Positions 25,921 through 39,359 of a DNA stretch of 64,000 nt are shown here, piece after piece (positions within the stretch are counted from its first letter, which is position 1; every line of letters begins with the position of its first letter). Under the pieces are notes generated by a model. The model was not told the origin of the DNA. It saw only the letters and a program-made list of their open reading frames with translations, and did not search any database. This DNA comes from Atrina japonica (lineage: Eukaryota; Mollusca; Bivalvia; Pterioida; Pinnidae), in the NCBI GenBank assembly GCA_030159075.1, contig BROG01000076.1, positions 372,001 through 436,000 on the forward strand, written 5' to 3'. The position numbers and the translations under genes are program-made.

Positions 25921-26349
25921 ATAGAACACTTGTAGGTCAAAATTTGTAGCACTTCACCTAAAGCTGGTGACGTCTCTGTTTAAGTAAATAATTCTTAGTG
26001 GGATGCAAAACAACTATAATTAAAAGCTTGGTTTTATACCTATTACAGGTATTAATTTTTCCCTGTTTAAATTTTAACCAAGAATTCCTATTTCCATCCC
26101 ATTAAGTCATATATGGCTCTGGAATAAAAAGAATTTCAGAAATCTTGCAAGCTCGGTTATCTAGTTAATTAGGCTCTTGTTACAATGACTTATGTGACTT
26201 TGTATTACATAAACAACTCAGTATCTTTTTCTACCTTGACCTTTTGTAATATACAAACAAAAAATCTGAAGACAAAAAAATAAATATTTGACATTCAAAA
26301 CCACTCCGATAGCATATTAAACTATAACTATCAATCCAGATACTTGTTT

Positions 26350-26436
26350 AATGCATTCACCCCTAAAGACAAATTTGGACTAGTCTAAGTCATTGATTTA
26401 CAGTAGAGTTCATTGTCTTTCAAGGGTTGATAAGTT
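26350..26436. repeat. Short inverted-repeat element, 'atcaacccct' family, reversed
   Basis: From attcacccctaaagacaaat to caagggttgataagttattt, the inverse of the copies at 6.0 and 13.3 kb. Confidence 0.65.
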
Positions 26437-27329
26437 ATTTCTGCTGAGGTTTCATAATAAGACAGTATGAAATGTTACTGTTTTGAAAATGTTATGTACA
26501 TATGTAGGTCATGATTTAGTGTCAAAATTCCTGAAAGTAATGAGCTGTTTTGTAATTTGTACCTCAGTGATAGAGATAAATAGAAATCTAAGTCCATATG
26601 TGAAAAAAAAGAAGATACTATATCTACTGTGCAATGAAACATGTAAAACTATTTAAGTTAGTGCATAAACATACACATAATACACTAAAACCCAAAGAGA
26701 AAAATATGACTGAAATATGAAAGGGGTCGACCCCCTTTTGACCTTGCAATATGTTTCTAATGACCTAATACTAGCAAGTGTCACCAAATTACTACGAAAA
26801 ATGCCCCAGTGCACAAACAGAATGCCAACATCTAGCATTCATACTTGCATTACACACCAGGTGTTAGTAAATCAATGTAGTTTCATTCACTGGTATTGTT
26901 GTGCATACCCCTGCACAGAAAAAGCATTCATAAATCCTTGTTGATATGACAAAGTATGTGTAATTTACTAGGCAACTGAATAGAGCAAACATAACCAAAG
27001 GGGATTATTATGTATATATATAGGTAGATACCCATGTTACTATCTATCTTAAACACCTGTTTCCCAGCAAAACCTGAATATATAACATGTTTCTACTGTC
27101 ATGAGAGATTCTATAAAATGAGGGAGTAAAAACTAAAAATTATCATAAACCCCATGTTAGAGAATATTTTGATACCTGCATCATTGTCTTACACTACAAT
27201 TTATCAGGTTTGACTTGTAAAGAAATATTTCAATAAATAAAAAAATAAACATAATGAGAGACTTCAAGATTCACAGTGCCATGTTCTAACCATTTAGCCA
27301 TGGAGACCCCTCAGATTAATTTAAAAGAT

Positions 27330-27400
27330 CATTCAGCAAAGTGGTTCTCAGAATGAGGTCTCACAGTTGGTCTCTCACAGGTTGGAAGGTTTCACTGTAC
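27330..27400. repeat. Right-end fragment of the 'tacagtggaacctgtctt' MITE
   Basis: It contains gaggtctcacagttggtctc, then tcacaggttggaaggtttca and ctgtac. The left end is missing. Confidence 0.5.
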
Positions 27401-27460
27401 AATTTAGTCTTCTTCAAACCACTTATGACTTTCTTCTCTGGTACTCACAAAATTGTAAAC

Positions 27461-27545
27461 ATTTACACCCCTATGTATCTAAATGGAATGCTCTGTTCTA
27501 TTGTTTAGACCAGTCTATGTAGGCCTGCAGGGTTGGAAGTGTTAA
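27461..27545. repeat. Short inverted-repeat element, as at 2.52 kb
   Basis: From atttacacccctatgtatct to gcagggttggaagtgttaaa, with the core agaccagtctatgtaggcct, closest to the copy next to exon 4. Confidence 0.55.
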
Positions 27546-28444
27546 AGAAGAATTTCTGTCTACTATGAACAGTTTGAATGACCTTGACCCACTCAGAGAT
27601 TTCTAAATTTATACAACTGAAGAATGATTGGCAGTCCACCAGACCAGTAAGAGTGTATTGTCTGTAGGATGTTCAGTGAGTGCCTCCTTTCTGGCATTTG
27701 TCCACCAAATGTCTGACCTTAATTTTGTGTCTGGTACATATTTAACACTGTATAATCATTCAAACTCAAACAGTTTCACAATAAATCTATAAGTGAATGA
27801 ACAATTGTATTCATTTTATTAGATAGCCAAGGCTAGATGAAGACTACATGCAAAAATTCTGGAAACTGAACAATAAATTTTCATTTTCTTATCAATACAC
27901 CTGCACATATAATGCAAATGTATTGATATGCAATGAGTTATAACTATTAAGCTATACCACACTGGCCTCATCAGCATATATATGGCCTATTGACTGTCTT
28001 AACTATTGTTGCGGATATGACAGTAACCAGTGATATAACTCTTCCTAATTATCATATTAAGTTTTGGACTGCTCCATCTAGAGTTCTCAAGTATTGACAC
28101 TTTAACAAAATTCCCCGGCATCTTTTAACATTTTGCTGTCCATATGCACATGTCTGACGTTGATCTGATATCTGTCACATGGTATAGTGCTATACATAAT
28201 GTATAGACACAGGAATACCTAAGCCTAGTGTTGTACAATTGGAGAATTTTTTTAATCAATCATCGGTTAAAATCATAAACATATGAACTATCAATGATTG
28301 ATTACATAATCTGTTTATATGAGCAGGTTTTGTGAGCTAACATTTAGTCATTTTTTACTTTAATTAGTTGAAGTTGAATATACATGTATTCATGTTTTAC
28401 ATTTCAAATTCATATATTTTTAATTTAATTGGTATTCGTTAAGA

Positions 28445-28610
28445 TACAGTGAAATTTGTCTATAAAGGCCACTCAAGGCAACATGCAAAAGTAGTCAATA
28501 GAGACAGGTGGTTTTTATAAAGAGATTTATACATTATAAAAAACAGTTAACAAATGTTATGTTTGAATGGTCTTTATAGGCAGGTGTCCTTTAATGCAAG
28601 TTTGACTGTA
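28445..28610. mobile_element. MITE-like element, 'tacagtcaaacttg' family
   Basis: The left end is tacagtgaaatttgtctata and the right end gcaagtttgactgta. The interior is collinear with the copy at 2018 (tataaaggccactcaaggca, gttaac, ggtctttataggcaggtgtc). Confidence 0.7.
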
Positions 28611-28877
28611 TACATACAAGTAAACACACAGAGATCACAAATAATAATTAATTGATAAAAATAAATGAAAAACTGACAGAAAATCTCGTATTCATTTGAG
28701 GGGTGTGACAATCTAAAACTGGAAGTACTTTCCAATTTAAGTCGATTTTAAAAAACAATAACCGATTATCTCGATTATAATCGATATTTTTTTCATCACT
28801 ACCTAGGCCACATATGACCAATAATGTATAAACAAACTTGTTCTACAAAGCATTTAGAACATGATAAATATCGGCTG

Positions 28878-29087
28878 TACTGTAAAACTTTGGGGCACTT
28901 TATTTTCACAATATACAAGTTCTAGATTTATTCGCGATATGATATTTTCATGTTTTTGAATGCCCATTTCATCATACAGATACTATTATCATACTTCATT
29001 ACGCGATAATTTTATTTTCACATGTGAGAACTCTCGCAAAATTATGCATAAATAAAATCCTCATGAAAAAAAAACTGATTTACAGTA
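28878..29087. mobile_element. Inverted-repeat element with 'tactgtaaa' ends
   Basis: Begins tactgtaaaactttggggca and ends aaaaaaaactgatttacagta. The interior is partly self-complementary, with ttattttcac, cgcgat and complementary A/T-rich arms near both ends. Non-coding and MITE-like. Confidence 0.55.
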
Positions 29088-30133
29088 ATATGTAATATTT
29101 CATTTCTAACATGGTGATATGGGTTCTAACTAAAGTGCAAACTCTATAACTACCCAAAAGGCTTTTAATATCTTCTATTGGAAAAAACCCAAATTTAGAA
29201 AATGCAGAAATGAAAACAAAAAATGCACCGGAATGACATTCGTTCTCTTGACCTGAAAGATGGGTGGAGAAAAACAGACATGAAATGTGGTTTGACAGTA
29301 GGTTCTGACATAATATGTTTGTAACACATCATCTGAATAATGTGTGATCAGCAGTTTTACAAACCTATATCATTTTATACTAAATGTTGAGATGCAGCAC
29401 TATATACAGCAAGCTTAAACACTGCAATATGCACATCCTGAAAAGAATATGCTTTCATTTTTGTAAGCACAAGTCAACAAGGGGAGATAACTGATTATAA
29501 AACGCATAAAACTAAAATTGCTATCATTTAAAGCAGATGTTATTTAGGTGATATTATTGCTTCATTTGTTTTTCTTTTGTATGTAGAACTTCTCAAAAAG
29601 TTTAAAACACTTGCGCAATTCATAGACACTAAAAACGTCAAATAATTGTCCAATCTGCAAATGCCAAATGTTGTGTTTCTGTCTGTCTCTGAATTACAAA
29701 ACAAAACTCAAATTTAATCTCTCTCACTTGCATTTTCCTTGCATTCTTCCTTCTCAAATTTTACCTGTAGCCAGCACAGATTTGAGTTTTTCAGTACTTT
29801 AAGCCAATGAAAACAATGATTTACAAGATCTTGAAAGTCTATCGAATAGTAAAGAGATGTACTACCTAAGTCTTTTTTATATCCTATCCAAGGTTATGAG
29901 ATAAATTCTCTACTTCCAGATTTTGTGTGCTCAGTGTTGTTTATAATGTTTACATCCCTGTACCATTCAATAAACTCACAAGATCATGTAAACTGCATTT
30001 TCATTGGTCGAACATGATAAATCTACAAGGTTACGCACATCTGACCTCATAGAGGATTTCGTTAGCTCCTCTACACAACATATCAGAAAACGGGAGTGAT
30101 GAGTGACTGTTTTCCAATAAGATTGCCCCATTC

Positions 30134-30232
30134 TTAACTCATTTCCCCTAAAGACACATTTAGTCTAGTCTTAGTCATCAATTTACGAAAGAGTCCAATG
30201 TTTTTCAGGGGATCAATAAGTTAAAAAACTAC
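30134..30232. repeat. Short inverted-repeat element, 'atcaacccct' family, reversed
   Basis: From taactcatttcccctaaaga to tcaggggatcaataagttaa, containing gaaagagtccaatgttttt. Confidence 0.65.
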
Positions 30233-30998
30233 ATGTCAAGGAGAGAAATGCCATAACTTTTGAGATGTTTAAAATTTTTAGAAGTTAGTCTGATACATGT
30301 TGTCATGAAAGCAGACAACATCAAACAGACCAGGTAGATGAAGGCCTGCATTTGAATCCTTACCAACTTTTTGATGGTAAATAAATGACTTAGCCTGGTT
30401 CCCTACCCTTGTATGCATAATATTCTTGTAGTGGTTTAACAAAAAACCACTCTTGTCTAGGAAGTAAAAGTGATATAACATGCCAAGACTCATCATCTCT
30501 TGATAATACATACAAGCAGAGTTTATCCAGAAACAATCTGAAACTTACAATCTGGTATACAGATCTCATTTCAAGCATTGCATAATGTATTGTAAACAAA
30601 CAATAAGACTGCAATTCAACAAATACCTGCAGTGGTAGCCTGTATTCTAAAGGTCAAACATTCTCAGTTAGTTTTGGTCACTTGTTTATATATTCCTAAA
30701 ACTTCCTTCCAGGTAATTAAGTATATTTTCAATATTATCGTTCTGTGGGGTGTGGCAAGAATTTGTTGACAGTAGATTTGATATCCTTCTATAAGAAAAT
30801 CACTAAATCAGTGTCTTGTTATCATTATTTTATAATATGCTTAACTACAGGCGATATTACCTTATAACTCCCTAGATGTGGTGGAACTATTTTGGTTAAA
30901 AAACCTATAAAAAGATCCCAAAGTCAAACCCTTATTCAAAACTATTGCAAAGACTTTTTTTCTGCAAATCAATAAAAAAAAATGGTGTGGTGTGTATC

Positions 30999-31111
30999 TC
31001 CAGTGTTGTACGTCTGTCCATAGTGCCATGGTGAGAAGAGTAGCTATTGGTGACCTTCTCAGTGCTGTTCATCTCCCCACAGTGGTGTATGTCTGTCCAT
31101 GGTGAGGAAAA
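30999..31111. repeat. Imperfect direct repeat
   Basis: The motif gtacgtctgtccatagtgcc is echoed by gtatgtctgtccatggtgag about 75 bp on, together with gtgctgttcatctccccac. It makes a 63-codon minus-strand ORF with no recognisable domain. Confidence 0.45.
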
Positions 31112-31674
31112 TGGCCATATCAATTACATAAAGAAACATTTATCAAAAAATGAACTTCGAAAAACATATACATGTACTCAATAACAATTTTTGATAAATG
31201 CATATGATATTATTTCAGAGTTTATTCCACCAGTAAAAAAAATAAGCAATTCAAGACATTTATCAAATGTTTTGCTAGGGTATTAGCAATAATGTATAAT
31301 GGAGTACTTATTTGTCATACAAACCGACAGATTCTCTTTTAGAGAAGCACGGTAATTACTTTCCACCTCCAAATGCTGATTCAGCAAGTTGGTTATGAAA
31401 GAAACGCTGCAAAAGTGATTGTCTGGTACTCTATCTAAGACAACAGATTAGCTAGGTGTGGGTTGAACAGCAATTTATTAATGTATGTACACATGCTTGT
31501 ATCTACAGAAACATCTTACAGTCAAAACTTATTATCACAATGCTCAATGATTTAGCCAGCCTTGAGGCACAGTGTGGATGTGTTAGTTAGTATTCTAAAA
31601 GATTTTTAGGAAAAGTATACAAACTTCCACTTTTTACACTGACACAGGTTAATTCACATAACCTTTATTTTAAT

Positions 31675-31850
31675 AAGTGGAACCTGTCTTGAAAGACCCC
31701 TCCCATCAAATACAACCTGCCTACTGAAACCAGATCCTTAAAACCACTTTGTTAAATAATCCTTTAAATAAAACCTCTTTTGAGAGACCACCTGTCTCGA
31801 GAGACCACATTTCAGTGGCACATGGTCTCTTATGATGGGTGCAATTGTAG
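31675..31850. mobile_element. MITE-like element, 'tacagtggaacctgtctt' family
   Basis: The left end is aagtggaacctgtcttgaaa. Inside are tactgaaaccagatccttaa and gagagaccacctgtctcgag, and the right end is diverged (catggtctcttatgatgggt). Confidence 0.65.
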
Positions 31851-32283
31851 ATATAATAAAGTAATACCGATTCTGTTTATATCTAGTTCACATACTGACC
31901 TATCAACAATAACTGCCAATTCCCATATACATTGTACATGTAATCAATACATATTGTTTTACCACTTTACAAATTACCAATAAAAGACTGCCCCTGTCAC
32001 TTAAGCTTACCTCTTATTTTTTTTTTTTTAGACAATGCTTGCTATTACATTTTTTCACAAGATTTAATCACACATTGTCTAAAATCTCACTAAGAATTTT
32101 TTACTTACATGGACCACCTTTAGAGTTATCAAGACAACTCGCCCCTCAGCCAACTTCCATTTGAGACAACTCAACCCATTACCAAGGCAACCCAACAGTG
32201 AACACAGTTGCTGGACAACTAATCCCAAATTAAAATACAAAATCCTTACATCTGTATTTCAGAAAGCAGTTGTAATTATGAAT

Positions 32284-32467
32284 TACAGTCAAACTTGTAT
32301 TAAAGGACACATTTGTATAAAGAGCACCTGCCTTTCAAGGCCATTCAAATACATGTATAGCCTTTGCTAATTTCTTATGGATAAACCTCTTTATAAAGGC
32401 CACCTGTCTATAACAACTTTCTTTGCCAGTTCCCCCCAAGTGTCATTTAAAGGTATGTGTGATTGTA
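32284..32467. mobile_element. MITE-like element, 'tacagtcaaacttg' family
   Basis: Left end tacagtcaaacttgtattaa; interior ataaagagcacctgcctttc and ctttataaaggccacctgtc; diverged right end gtatgtgtgattgta. Confidence 0.65.
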
Positions 32468-32801
32468 CAGATACAGATAGTTAGAAATGGCCAAAAAAGA
32501 GAACATACATGTTTTTCCGAGTATGTCTGAATCATTTGGTACACAAATTAATTGTTTGAAAATATTTTGTTTTTTTTAAGCTAGGTGTTATTAAAGTGTC
32601 CAAGTCGTGGCAATATTATAATGAAAATCACAAAGCTAAAATGATTAAGACCAGTTATCAACATTAAACAGACATTAAGGCAAGTACATGTGCCAATTAA
32701 AGTAATTACGCTTGGCAAATCTGAGTTTGAAATTTCAACATACAAGATTCTGAATTAAGTGTATGCTTATGTTTATACAAATGTCCTGATATCAATGTCA
32801 C

Positions 32802-32967
32802 TACAGTGGAACTTGTCTTGAAAGACCACTCTCACGAAAGACCACCTGGCTACTGAGACCACATTCTGAAAACTAGACTGCTTCAATAATACTTGAAATA
32901 AAACTTGTCTTGGGAGACCACATTTTGGTGGAAGATGGGGTGGTCTCTAAAGACAGGTTCAACTGTA
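32802..32967. mobile_element. MITE-like element, best-preserved copy of the 'tacagtggaacctgtctt' family
   Basis: The 18-bp termini tacagtggaacttgtctt (32802-32819) and aagacaggttcaactgta (32950-32967) are inverted repeats with two mismatches. The interior has paired motifs gaaagaccac and tggtggaagatggggtggtc. About 166 bp and non-coding; a TA duplication is plausible. Confidence 0.8.
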
Positions 32968-33486
32968 TTACAGTAAATCTTAGTAAGTTTATATCACTTG
33001 ATTATACTGACAGTGGGGTGAGTATTCTCTGATATGACACAAGTTGTTAAAAAATGTGGGCTGAATTTATTAGATAATAACTATAAGGTAAGTCGTATGA
33101 GAGCCAAGTTGTCCATCACTCTGGTAAACTACAGATACAGCCATGCATGTACATGTATGTTAAAGCAATGCTACTGACTCAGAACTACTAGTAACATAGA
33201 ATTGACAAGAAATGTTCACAAACCCAATATGATATATCCTATTGTTAAGTAAGTAAATGATCAGACTCGCAAACAACAGTTCCCTCTAAATTCTAACACT
33301 TCAATATATATACATGTACTGTACAGCATACATAACGTTAGGAATTGAAAAACGTGGATCTGCCATTTGTGGTGATTGGTAAAGGCCAATGATCCCATAA
33401 AAACACTTTTTGTAGTAAAATTGTTATAGATATCCATAGCATTGTGTTTAACTGGAGAGGTTCATGACATTTTTATGTTATTGCAT

Positions 33487-33903
33487 ATACCGTAAGTTAT
33501 GACTACTGCATACAGGGAAATTTTGCCCCCGTTTCATTTTCGCCCCTTTTACGAATTCAAAACTGGGCAAACTCAAACAGTAAATTCATATGTTTTTGAT
33601 AATTACTGAGAGTTTATATAATATATTTCATTTTAAATGACACATAAAAACTTTAATGTAATCATGCAGAAAGAAGACAGAAACAAGTATAAATTGAAAA
33701 TAAAACTTCGCAATCAAATAAAATCATATTTCAGTACTGATAAAATCGTTGATTGTTTTACACATAGGCCTTCATATAGACAGAGTTATTTTTTAATGGA
33801 ATTGTAATGAGTCTGGGCTAAATCAAAACAGGGCAAAATCGTTTGCAAGTGTAGTAGGGCAAAAACAACATGGAGCAAAAATAAACGTGTATACAGTATG
33901 ATG
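33487..33903. mobile_element. Inverted-repeat element with G/C-run arms
   Basis: Near the left end is gcatacagggaaattttgcc, then cccgtttcattttcgcccct. Near the right end are the complementary gggcaaaatcgtttgcaagt, gtagggcaaaaac and gtgtatacagta. A related fragment (tttcgctcctaggtattttc) is at 60.1 kb. The 71-codon minus-strand ORF starting at 34038 runs into it, and nothing identifies it as coding. Confidence 0.5.
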
Positions 33904-36900
33904 AAGAGAAATTCCATAATGATGCATGTATGTACTTACAACAATATATGACACAGAGAAGGGGGCCATTTTGTCGAATAACTTGAAACATGAAGCATAC
34001 TTATACAATGTTTCTTCTGTCTGTGTTTCTTTGGACATTCAAGCCAAGTGAAAGAAAACTGGAACAATTAATAGAGTAAACATAATACCAACCGTTTGAC
34101 AGGTAAGAACAACGTTTACACAGGTATAGACTTTTATGTACCATAACTGTCCCTTGATAAATAAATACATGGGTCACTATAGGTCATATTTCAGCTTTGA
34201 ATTGTGTGTAATTCTAACCTCATCAGTGTGAACACTTTATGTCATCACAAAACTGAAGAAAACCGAATGCTTACAGAAACAAACACCCGATGATAAATTA
34301 AATCAAAAACAGAACTGAAATATACATTAAAAGATCTGTATTATTTTTTATCACAGAGATTTTATCTGTAGAAAGTACTTAACATGATTTAGTTTGACTG
34401 CAGTACTGCAAACAACATAAATATACACTGTTTAATGATTCTATCCAAGTTTAGCTTCAAAATAAACACTTGAAATATGTGTAACCGGTACACATCAATT
34501 TACAACTACTTACTTTAATTCAAACTTATTTAAGATTTTACAATGTATGGAGGAAAATGATCATATGTATAACAGTGCCACAAAGCTTGTTCTGTTGATA
34601 GATACGGCTACTGAAACACTAACCCTAAATCAGGTCTCAAGTGGGATAACAATTTAGAGAAAGTCTTATTTGGTCAGTTGCTGACTGGACATCCTCCTGC
34701 CATCCTGGTACCAACATATACTAAACTTCAGAAAAATATCCTATTCATATTGTGGAATGGCCCGTGATTGAAAAGCACTAGGAAGACCTGTCTAATTCTT
34801 GCTGGAGGGAAATGTTCAATTAATCACACTGCCGGAGTATTCATTTCTGTAAATGTAATATTTGTTTTCTCGGTGTACACTGTGATTTAATTTTCTCTTA
34901 TTCTTGTCCAAAGAGAAAACCACAAACATTTGTTTCCTTTGAAAATATACAAAAGAATGGTAGACCGCAGGAAGCATCAATAACCGGAGCATTTCCTGAA
35001 AACTTGAATACTTCTTAACACAGCATTTAACAATTTCCAACAGCTTATTCTATCACGATATAGGTATTACGAATGGATTTCAATATGTGTAGAGAGGTGA
35101 GACAGCCAAGTGTAGTAATACAGTACACTGGTTATATTATGTCCATATGATGTGCATGCTGAATATTTCAAGTGTGAAACAGGAGATGCATTTATGGATG
35201 ATTACAGTAATTTTTTTACCTACAGTATTTCAATAATTAATAACAATAAAAAAATGTGACATTACTGAAAAATTCTTAACTATGATATTTGAAATAGTCT
35301 CATTACTTCACATCTATACTGTAACCAAGGTCACAGGTCATTATTGATCGGTAGGTTTTTTATTCTCAACATAGTCTAAAAAAAATCTAACACATATTGT
35401 ACTATTAAAACAAAGTTCTCACTAAACAACCATGAAAAAGATGACTTTTCGAAGCAAAGACAGGCAGGCCCTTTATCTCCCTTCTCTTTTATGAGAATGC
35501 TACTGGCCTGACCCATAGACCACACACCTAAATCATTTGTATCAACATTTTACTGGATGTATTTCGTTGATGAATTGTGATTTATCACCAAAGATATGAG
35601 AAAAATTAAAAAATGACCACTCAGCACGCTCTTGTGAAATCCAGCACAAACTATACTGCACGTGCATGTATACAACATACAATGTAGATATTCTCAAAAC
35701 GAATGAAAATTCTTTTGGCTATGATTCTGTCAGTAGAACTAACATTGTACGAGGAATAATATTTTCTTAAATATGCAAGTATAAAACATATATATTACAT
35801 TTTTCACATGAGAATGTTTTCAAAAGATCATAAGACACTCGTTTCATGTTTTTATATTGACATTAAGAAAGTGCGTTATAATGTTCAAATATTATATACC
35901 GTATTTCTTTTACTTTTTACCCAGATTACTCATAAGGAACAAAATTTAGTGTTAGGGGTACAATGTAAGTACATGTACTACTATGTTACAGCACTATCCA
36001 TAGAAATCAATAATTCTGTAAACTATTTTCAGGTGTTTAATCTTGGATAAAAACACTATGTCCTAACATCAGCATGGAATACGAAAAAAGAAAACATGTA
36101 TAACAATTGGAAGTAGATCATTTAAAAACTAAACATAAAATATGAATCAGAGACATTGAAATATGAGCCATCTGTTCAATGAGTTTATAATCCATAACAA
36201 ACTCATGTACCCATTTCACCTTATGTATTGTTCAAATCCTATTAAAGAAAGAAGAGTTTTCTCAAGCTGGGTAATTTAAAGGGTACAGACCACTTTTTAT
36301 TTATGTCGGCAAAACCGTGGACTAGACGGAGTGAAAAAATGCATGTAGTACAACAGAAGACAAGTTAAATAAACCAACAAACAAAAAAATAGGAAAGGAA
36401 TAGTAATGACCTTTAAATTGCAGCTGCGTTTAAATACTAAATTAGATTTGAATTAATTGTGATTACGTCTGGATTAGTTTGCATACATGAATCAAACCAC
36501 ATGTATTTGCTTGTATTAAAACGGCAGTGACACCCGAGTGAAGATTTGACATTTTTCGACTGTACTTTACAGCCATTCATAATGTGTGTACACATACTGT
36601 ACATATAATGTAGATTTGTCTACATTGGTTATTGAAACTTTTCTATTTAATTTTCACTTCTTTGCTTGCAAATTTTTACATGTACTGAAGGTTCCAATGG
36701 TAAACGAAATAACGGGACAAGATTTGGTAGGGAACATGACTTGCAACGATTTGGTGAAAATGTTCTACCTTTCTTATCAAGCAAATGACATTTCCATATA
36801 ATGGAAAATTCTTGGTAGAATGCAAACGTCAAGAACATAAATGAGATATTCTTCATTATAAACTTTCAGTTTGTATATCGTGCACATGTTTACGGCTGTA

Positions 36901-37128
36901 TTCCTAAAATATTCCTATTTATAAACATTCAGTTGTATAAAGTGCATGTGTTAATTGCAGTGAAATTAGACATCTAATAACTCGGGGATTCTTTTAAAGA
37001 TCTGAAAATGTTGATGCTGCAAATTTCCCTTGTTAATGGCTTGATTTTGCTATATGTCTAGCCTTGGGCTATTGCTTGTTTCACTGGAAACCATCATCAT
37101 CATATGTATATGAAAATAGAAATCATAC

Positions 37129-37288
37129 CTTGAACTTCACAATGAGATTCTTCTGTTTTATTTTTATCTACTGGTAAATATCTGTAGATGTAATGAGATT
37201 TACTGGTGCTTGCAGAATGTATATCTGTTTCTTCCTGCAGACAAGGTTCGACTAAATATCTCTCCCCTAGAAAATGAAAGACTCCCAT
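37129..37288 (-). CDS. ADAMTS-like metalloprotease, exon 3 (C-terminal propeptide)
   Basis: The exon is 160 bases, 53 codons plus one base, with acceptor TTTCACTTTCAG (AG at 37290-37289) and donor GTATGA from 37128. It starts in phase 0, as required by exon 2. The join reads CDGM-MGVFHFLGERYLVEP, matching the family pattern C-x-G-L/M-x-G-x-F ... E-x-Y-x-I/V-E-P. Further on are SHYIYRYLP (the usual H-x-[IV]-Y-[KR] segment) and a Cys in EESHCEVQ. That Cys occupies the place of the propeptide cysteine-switch residue that ligates the catalytic zinc in the zymogen. One possible N-glycosylation site is NKT. About 10.2 kb of intron separates it from exon 2. Confidence 0.93.
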
Positions 37289-38932
37289 CTGAAAGTGAAA
37301 AGAGATATTTATAATTGAGCAAACATTCCAGTTATTAATGGCAAAAAGAAAATAGATTATCAACACAATGTATCTGGATTAAGTTATCTTCAAAGGATAA
37401 TGCCTGAAGCCATGGTCAATCATCAGAACTTGCACTCTGATGAAAATCTGCACACTGAGACACAAGTCATTAGCATCAGACCAAAATTTACCTAGTACAT
37501 AACCCCCACATTTGATCTGTGGTCAAACCAAAATATGTAGTGGGTGGTGAATGTGGTGTCACTTGTGGTATTTATGTGGCCCACTTTATATACAAGATAT
37601 TCTCCGTCAGAGACCACCTATCTAGAGAAACCATTGTTAATAACTGAAACAGTAGTAATGTACATGGGGCAGTCGTTACTTTTTTTTATATAATTTCCCC
37701 TTTATAGAGGTTTCTATAGACTTCCAGTGTTCACCAAGGGTTTGAGGAAATAAGTTACATATGGAAACTAACCTTCTTTAATAATCAGGGAAACACAGTC
37801 AAATCTTGCACGTCACTAAAACCATGGAGATCATGTACTTTGGTCTGCTAGTGCATAGACCGATAAGGTCCACTGGCATAAAACTTGAGCATTTTGATAA
37901 ATTTATGACAAAATTACAGTACCCAACTGACCACAACCTATGACTGAAAAATTGTTGAGTGTAGTATAACACACCATGAGTGGGCCAAGGAAACTTGGTC
38001 TCTATCTATTCTACATTAAACATTTTACAATACCTAGATTTTTCCACACGAATATATATTCTCATTTCTGTTCTGGAGCTACAGTATATGTACTTTATGA
38101 AAGAAAAAAAATAAGAAAATATTCTACACTTTAAATAAGTATCAGCATATCATGCCATGATAATTATGGATGCTAACCTCAAAATATGTGAAAACCTAAA
38201 TAAATGTTCTTGGAGGAAGATCCAGGGAAATGCTATCTCAAGTTTTAAGAAGCTGCAATTTCATACCTGCCAAGTGACCCGATTTCTGTGTGTTAGACCC
38301 GGAAATTTCGGCCCATAACCCGCAATTCTAAAGTCTCCTGTCTGGTCCCTGATTTTATCAAGATCACCCGAAAACATATATACTTCTTTTTATATATGTT
38401 GAGGTTACGGCACATTATTCAAACTGGAGCAAATTTTGCAAAAAGTGCCCTAAGCCGGTGATCTGTGTTTTCAAGTCACATGTAATTTGAAGAATAGACA
38501 AAAGTATAGGAGATAGATGAATTTTAATTTGATTGATTTTAATTTTATTAGACATCATCCATCTCCACGAGCACCTGTGATCTAGACTTTCAGTTATACC
38601 TCGGAAATGCTAAATTATAGAAGGGATACCAAACCCGACTTTCATTTGAATTATGGAAGTTTAAAAAAAATTATGAAAGTACTAATGATAGATATATAAA
38701 ATGATTACTTGACATAAATGTTTATGTCTGTCTTACATATGATAAAATACTTAGTATAAATTGATAAAATAGATATAATTTTCAAATAAATAAATTTGAA
38801 GAAATTAATAACTTTTCAGTTTTGCATCTAGAGTTCTAGAAACATGCAATTCATAGATTTTTATATAAATTTTCCATATGATTTCCAATTTAGTTTATAG
38901 TAAAACACCTATATTTTATTAATTAATCAACC

Positions 38933-38935
<3 letters not shown>

Positions 38936-39009
<74 letters not shown>

Positions 39010-39011
39010 TA
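38936..39011. repeat. (AT)n followed by (GTAT)n microsatellite
   Basis: An AT run to 38982 changes to GTAT tetranucleotides up to 39011. Confidence 0.97.
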
Positions 39012-39088
39012 CAATAATAATGTTGAATTATAAAGTTAGAAATATTCTTTATTCAGAATATTTTATCAAAAATATGTCATTAAGCATT

Positions 39089-39122
39089 ATGACCCTCATT
39101 TTCATTTTTAAATGAGGGTCAT
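39089..39122. repeat. Perfect 13-bp hairpin
   Basis: atgaccctcattt (39089-39101) and aaatgagggtcat (39110-39122) are exact inverse copies with an 8-base loop. A third partial copy, aaccctcattt, follows at 39123. It lacks a T run that would make it terminator-like, and it is within intron 2. Confidence 0.8.
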
Positions 39123-39265
39123 AACCCTCATTTACACTTTCAGAGGTTGGCAGACATGCAATTTTTTTCTGCAGCCTGTTGTGATATTTGTGGGCCCATA
39201 CAACTCAAATCACTCGTAAAACTCAAGTCTCAAATAGAAAGACGACATTTTCAATACAATATTTT

Positions 39266-39359
39266 AAAGGGGCACTGGCTGTCTTTTTTAAAAAAAAAAA
39301 AATATGCGATTGATATACAATAACAAATTAAAAAAACAGCTACCAGGTAATGCCACTTT
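39266..39359. mobile_element. Internally deleted copy of the MITE at 50.8 kb
   Basis: Ends: aaaggggcactggctgtc and, inverted, acagctaccaggtaatgcca-cttt. The inner segment gattgatatacaataacaaa is the reverse complement of sequence in the longer element (around 51075-51092). Confidence 0.65.

Noticed and set aside
33823..34038. 71-codon minus-strand ORF with a donor-like GTAAGT inside
   Set aside because: It has no domain, runs into an inverted-repeat element, and is not needed in the ADAMTS reading frame.
36586..36856. Overlapping ORFs on opposite strands near exon 3
   Set aside because: No domain was recognised on either strand, and they do not fit the exon 3 phase.
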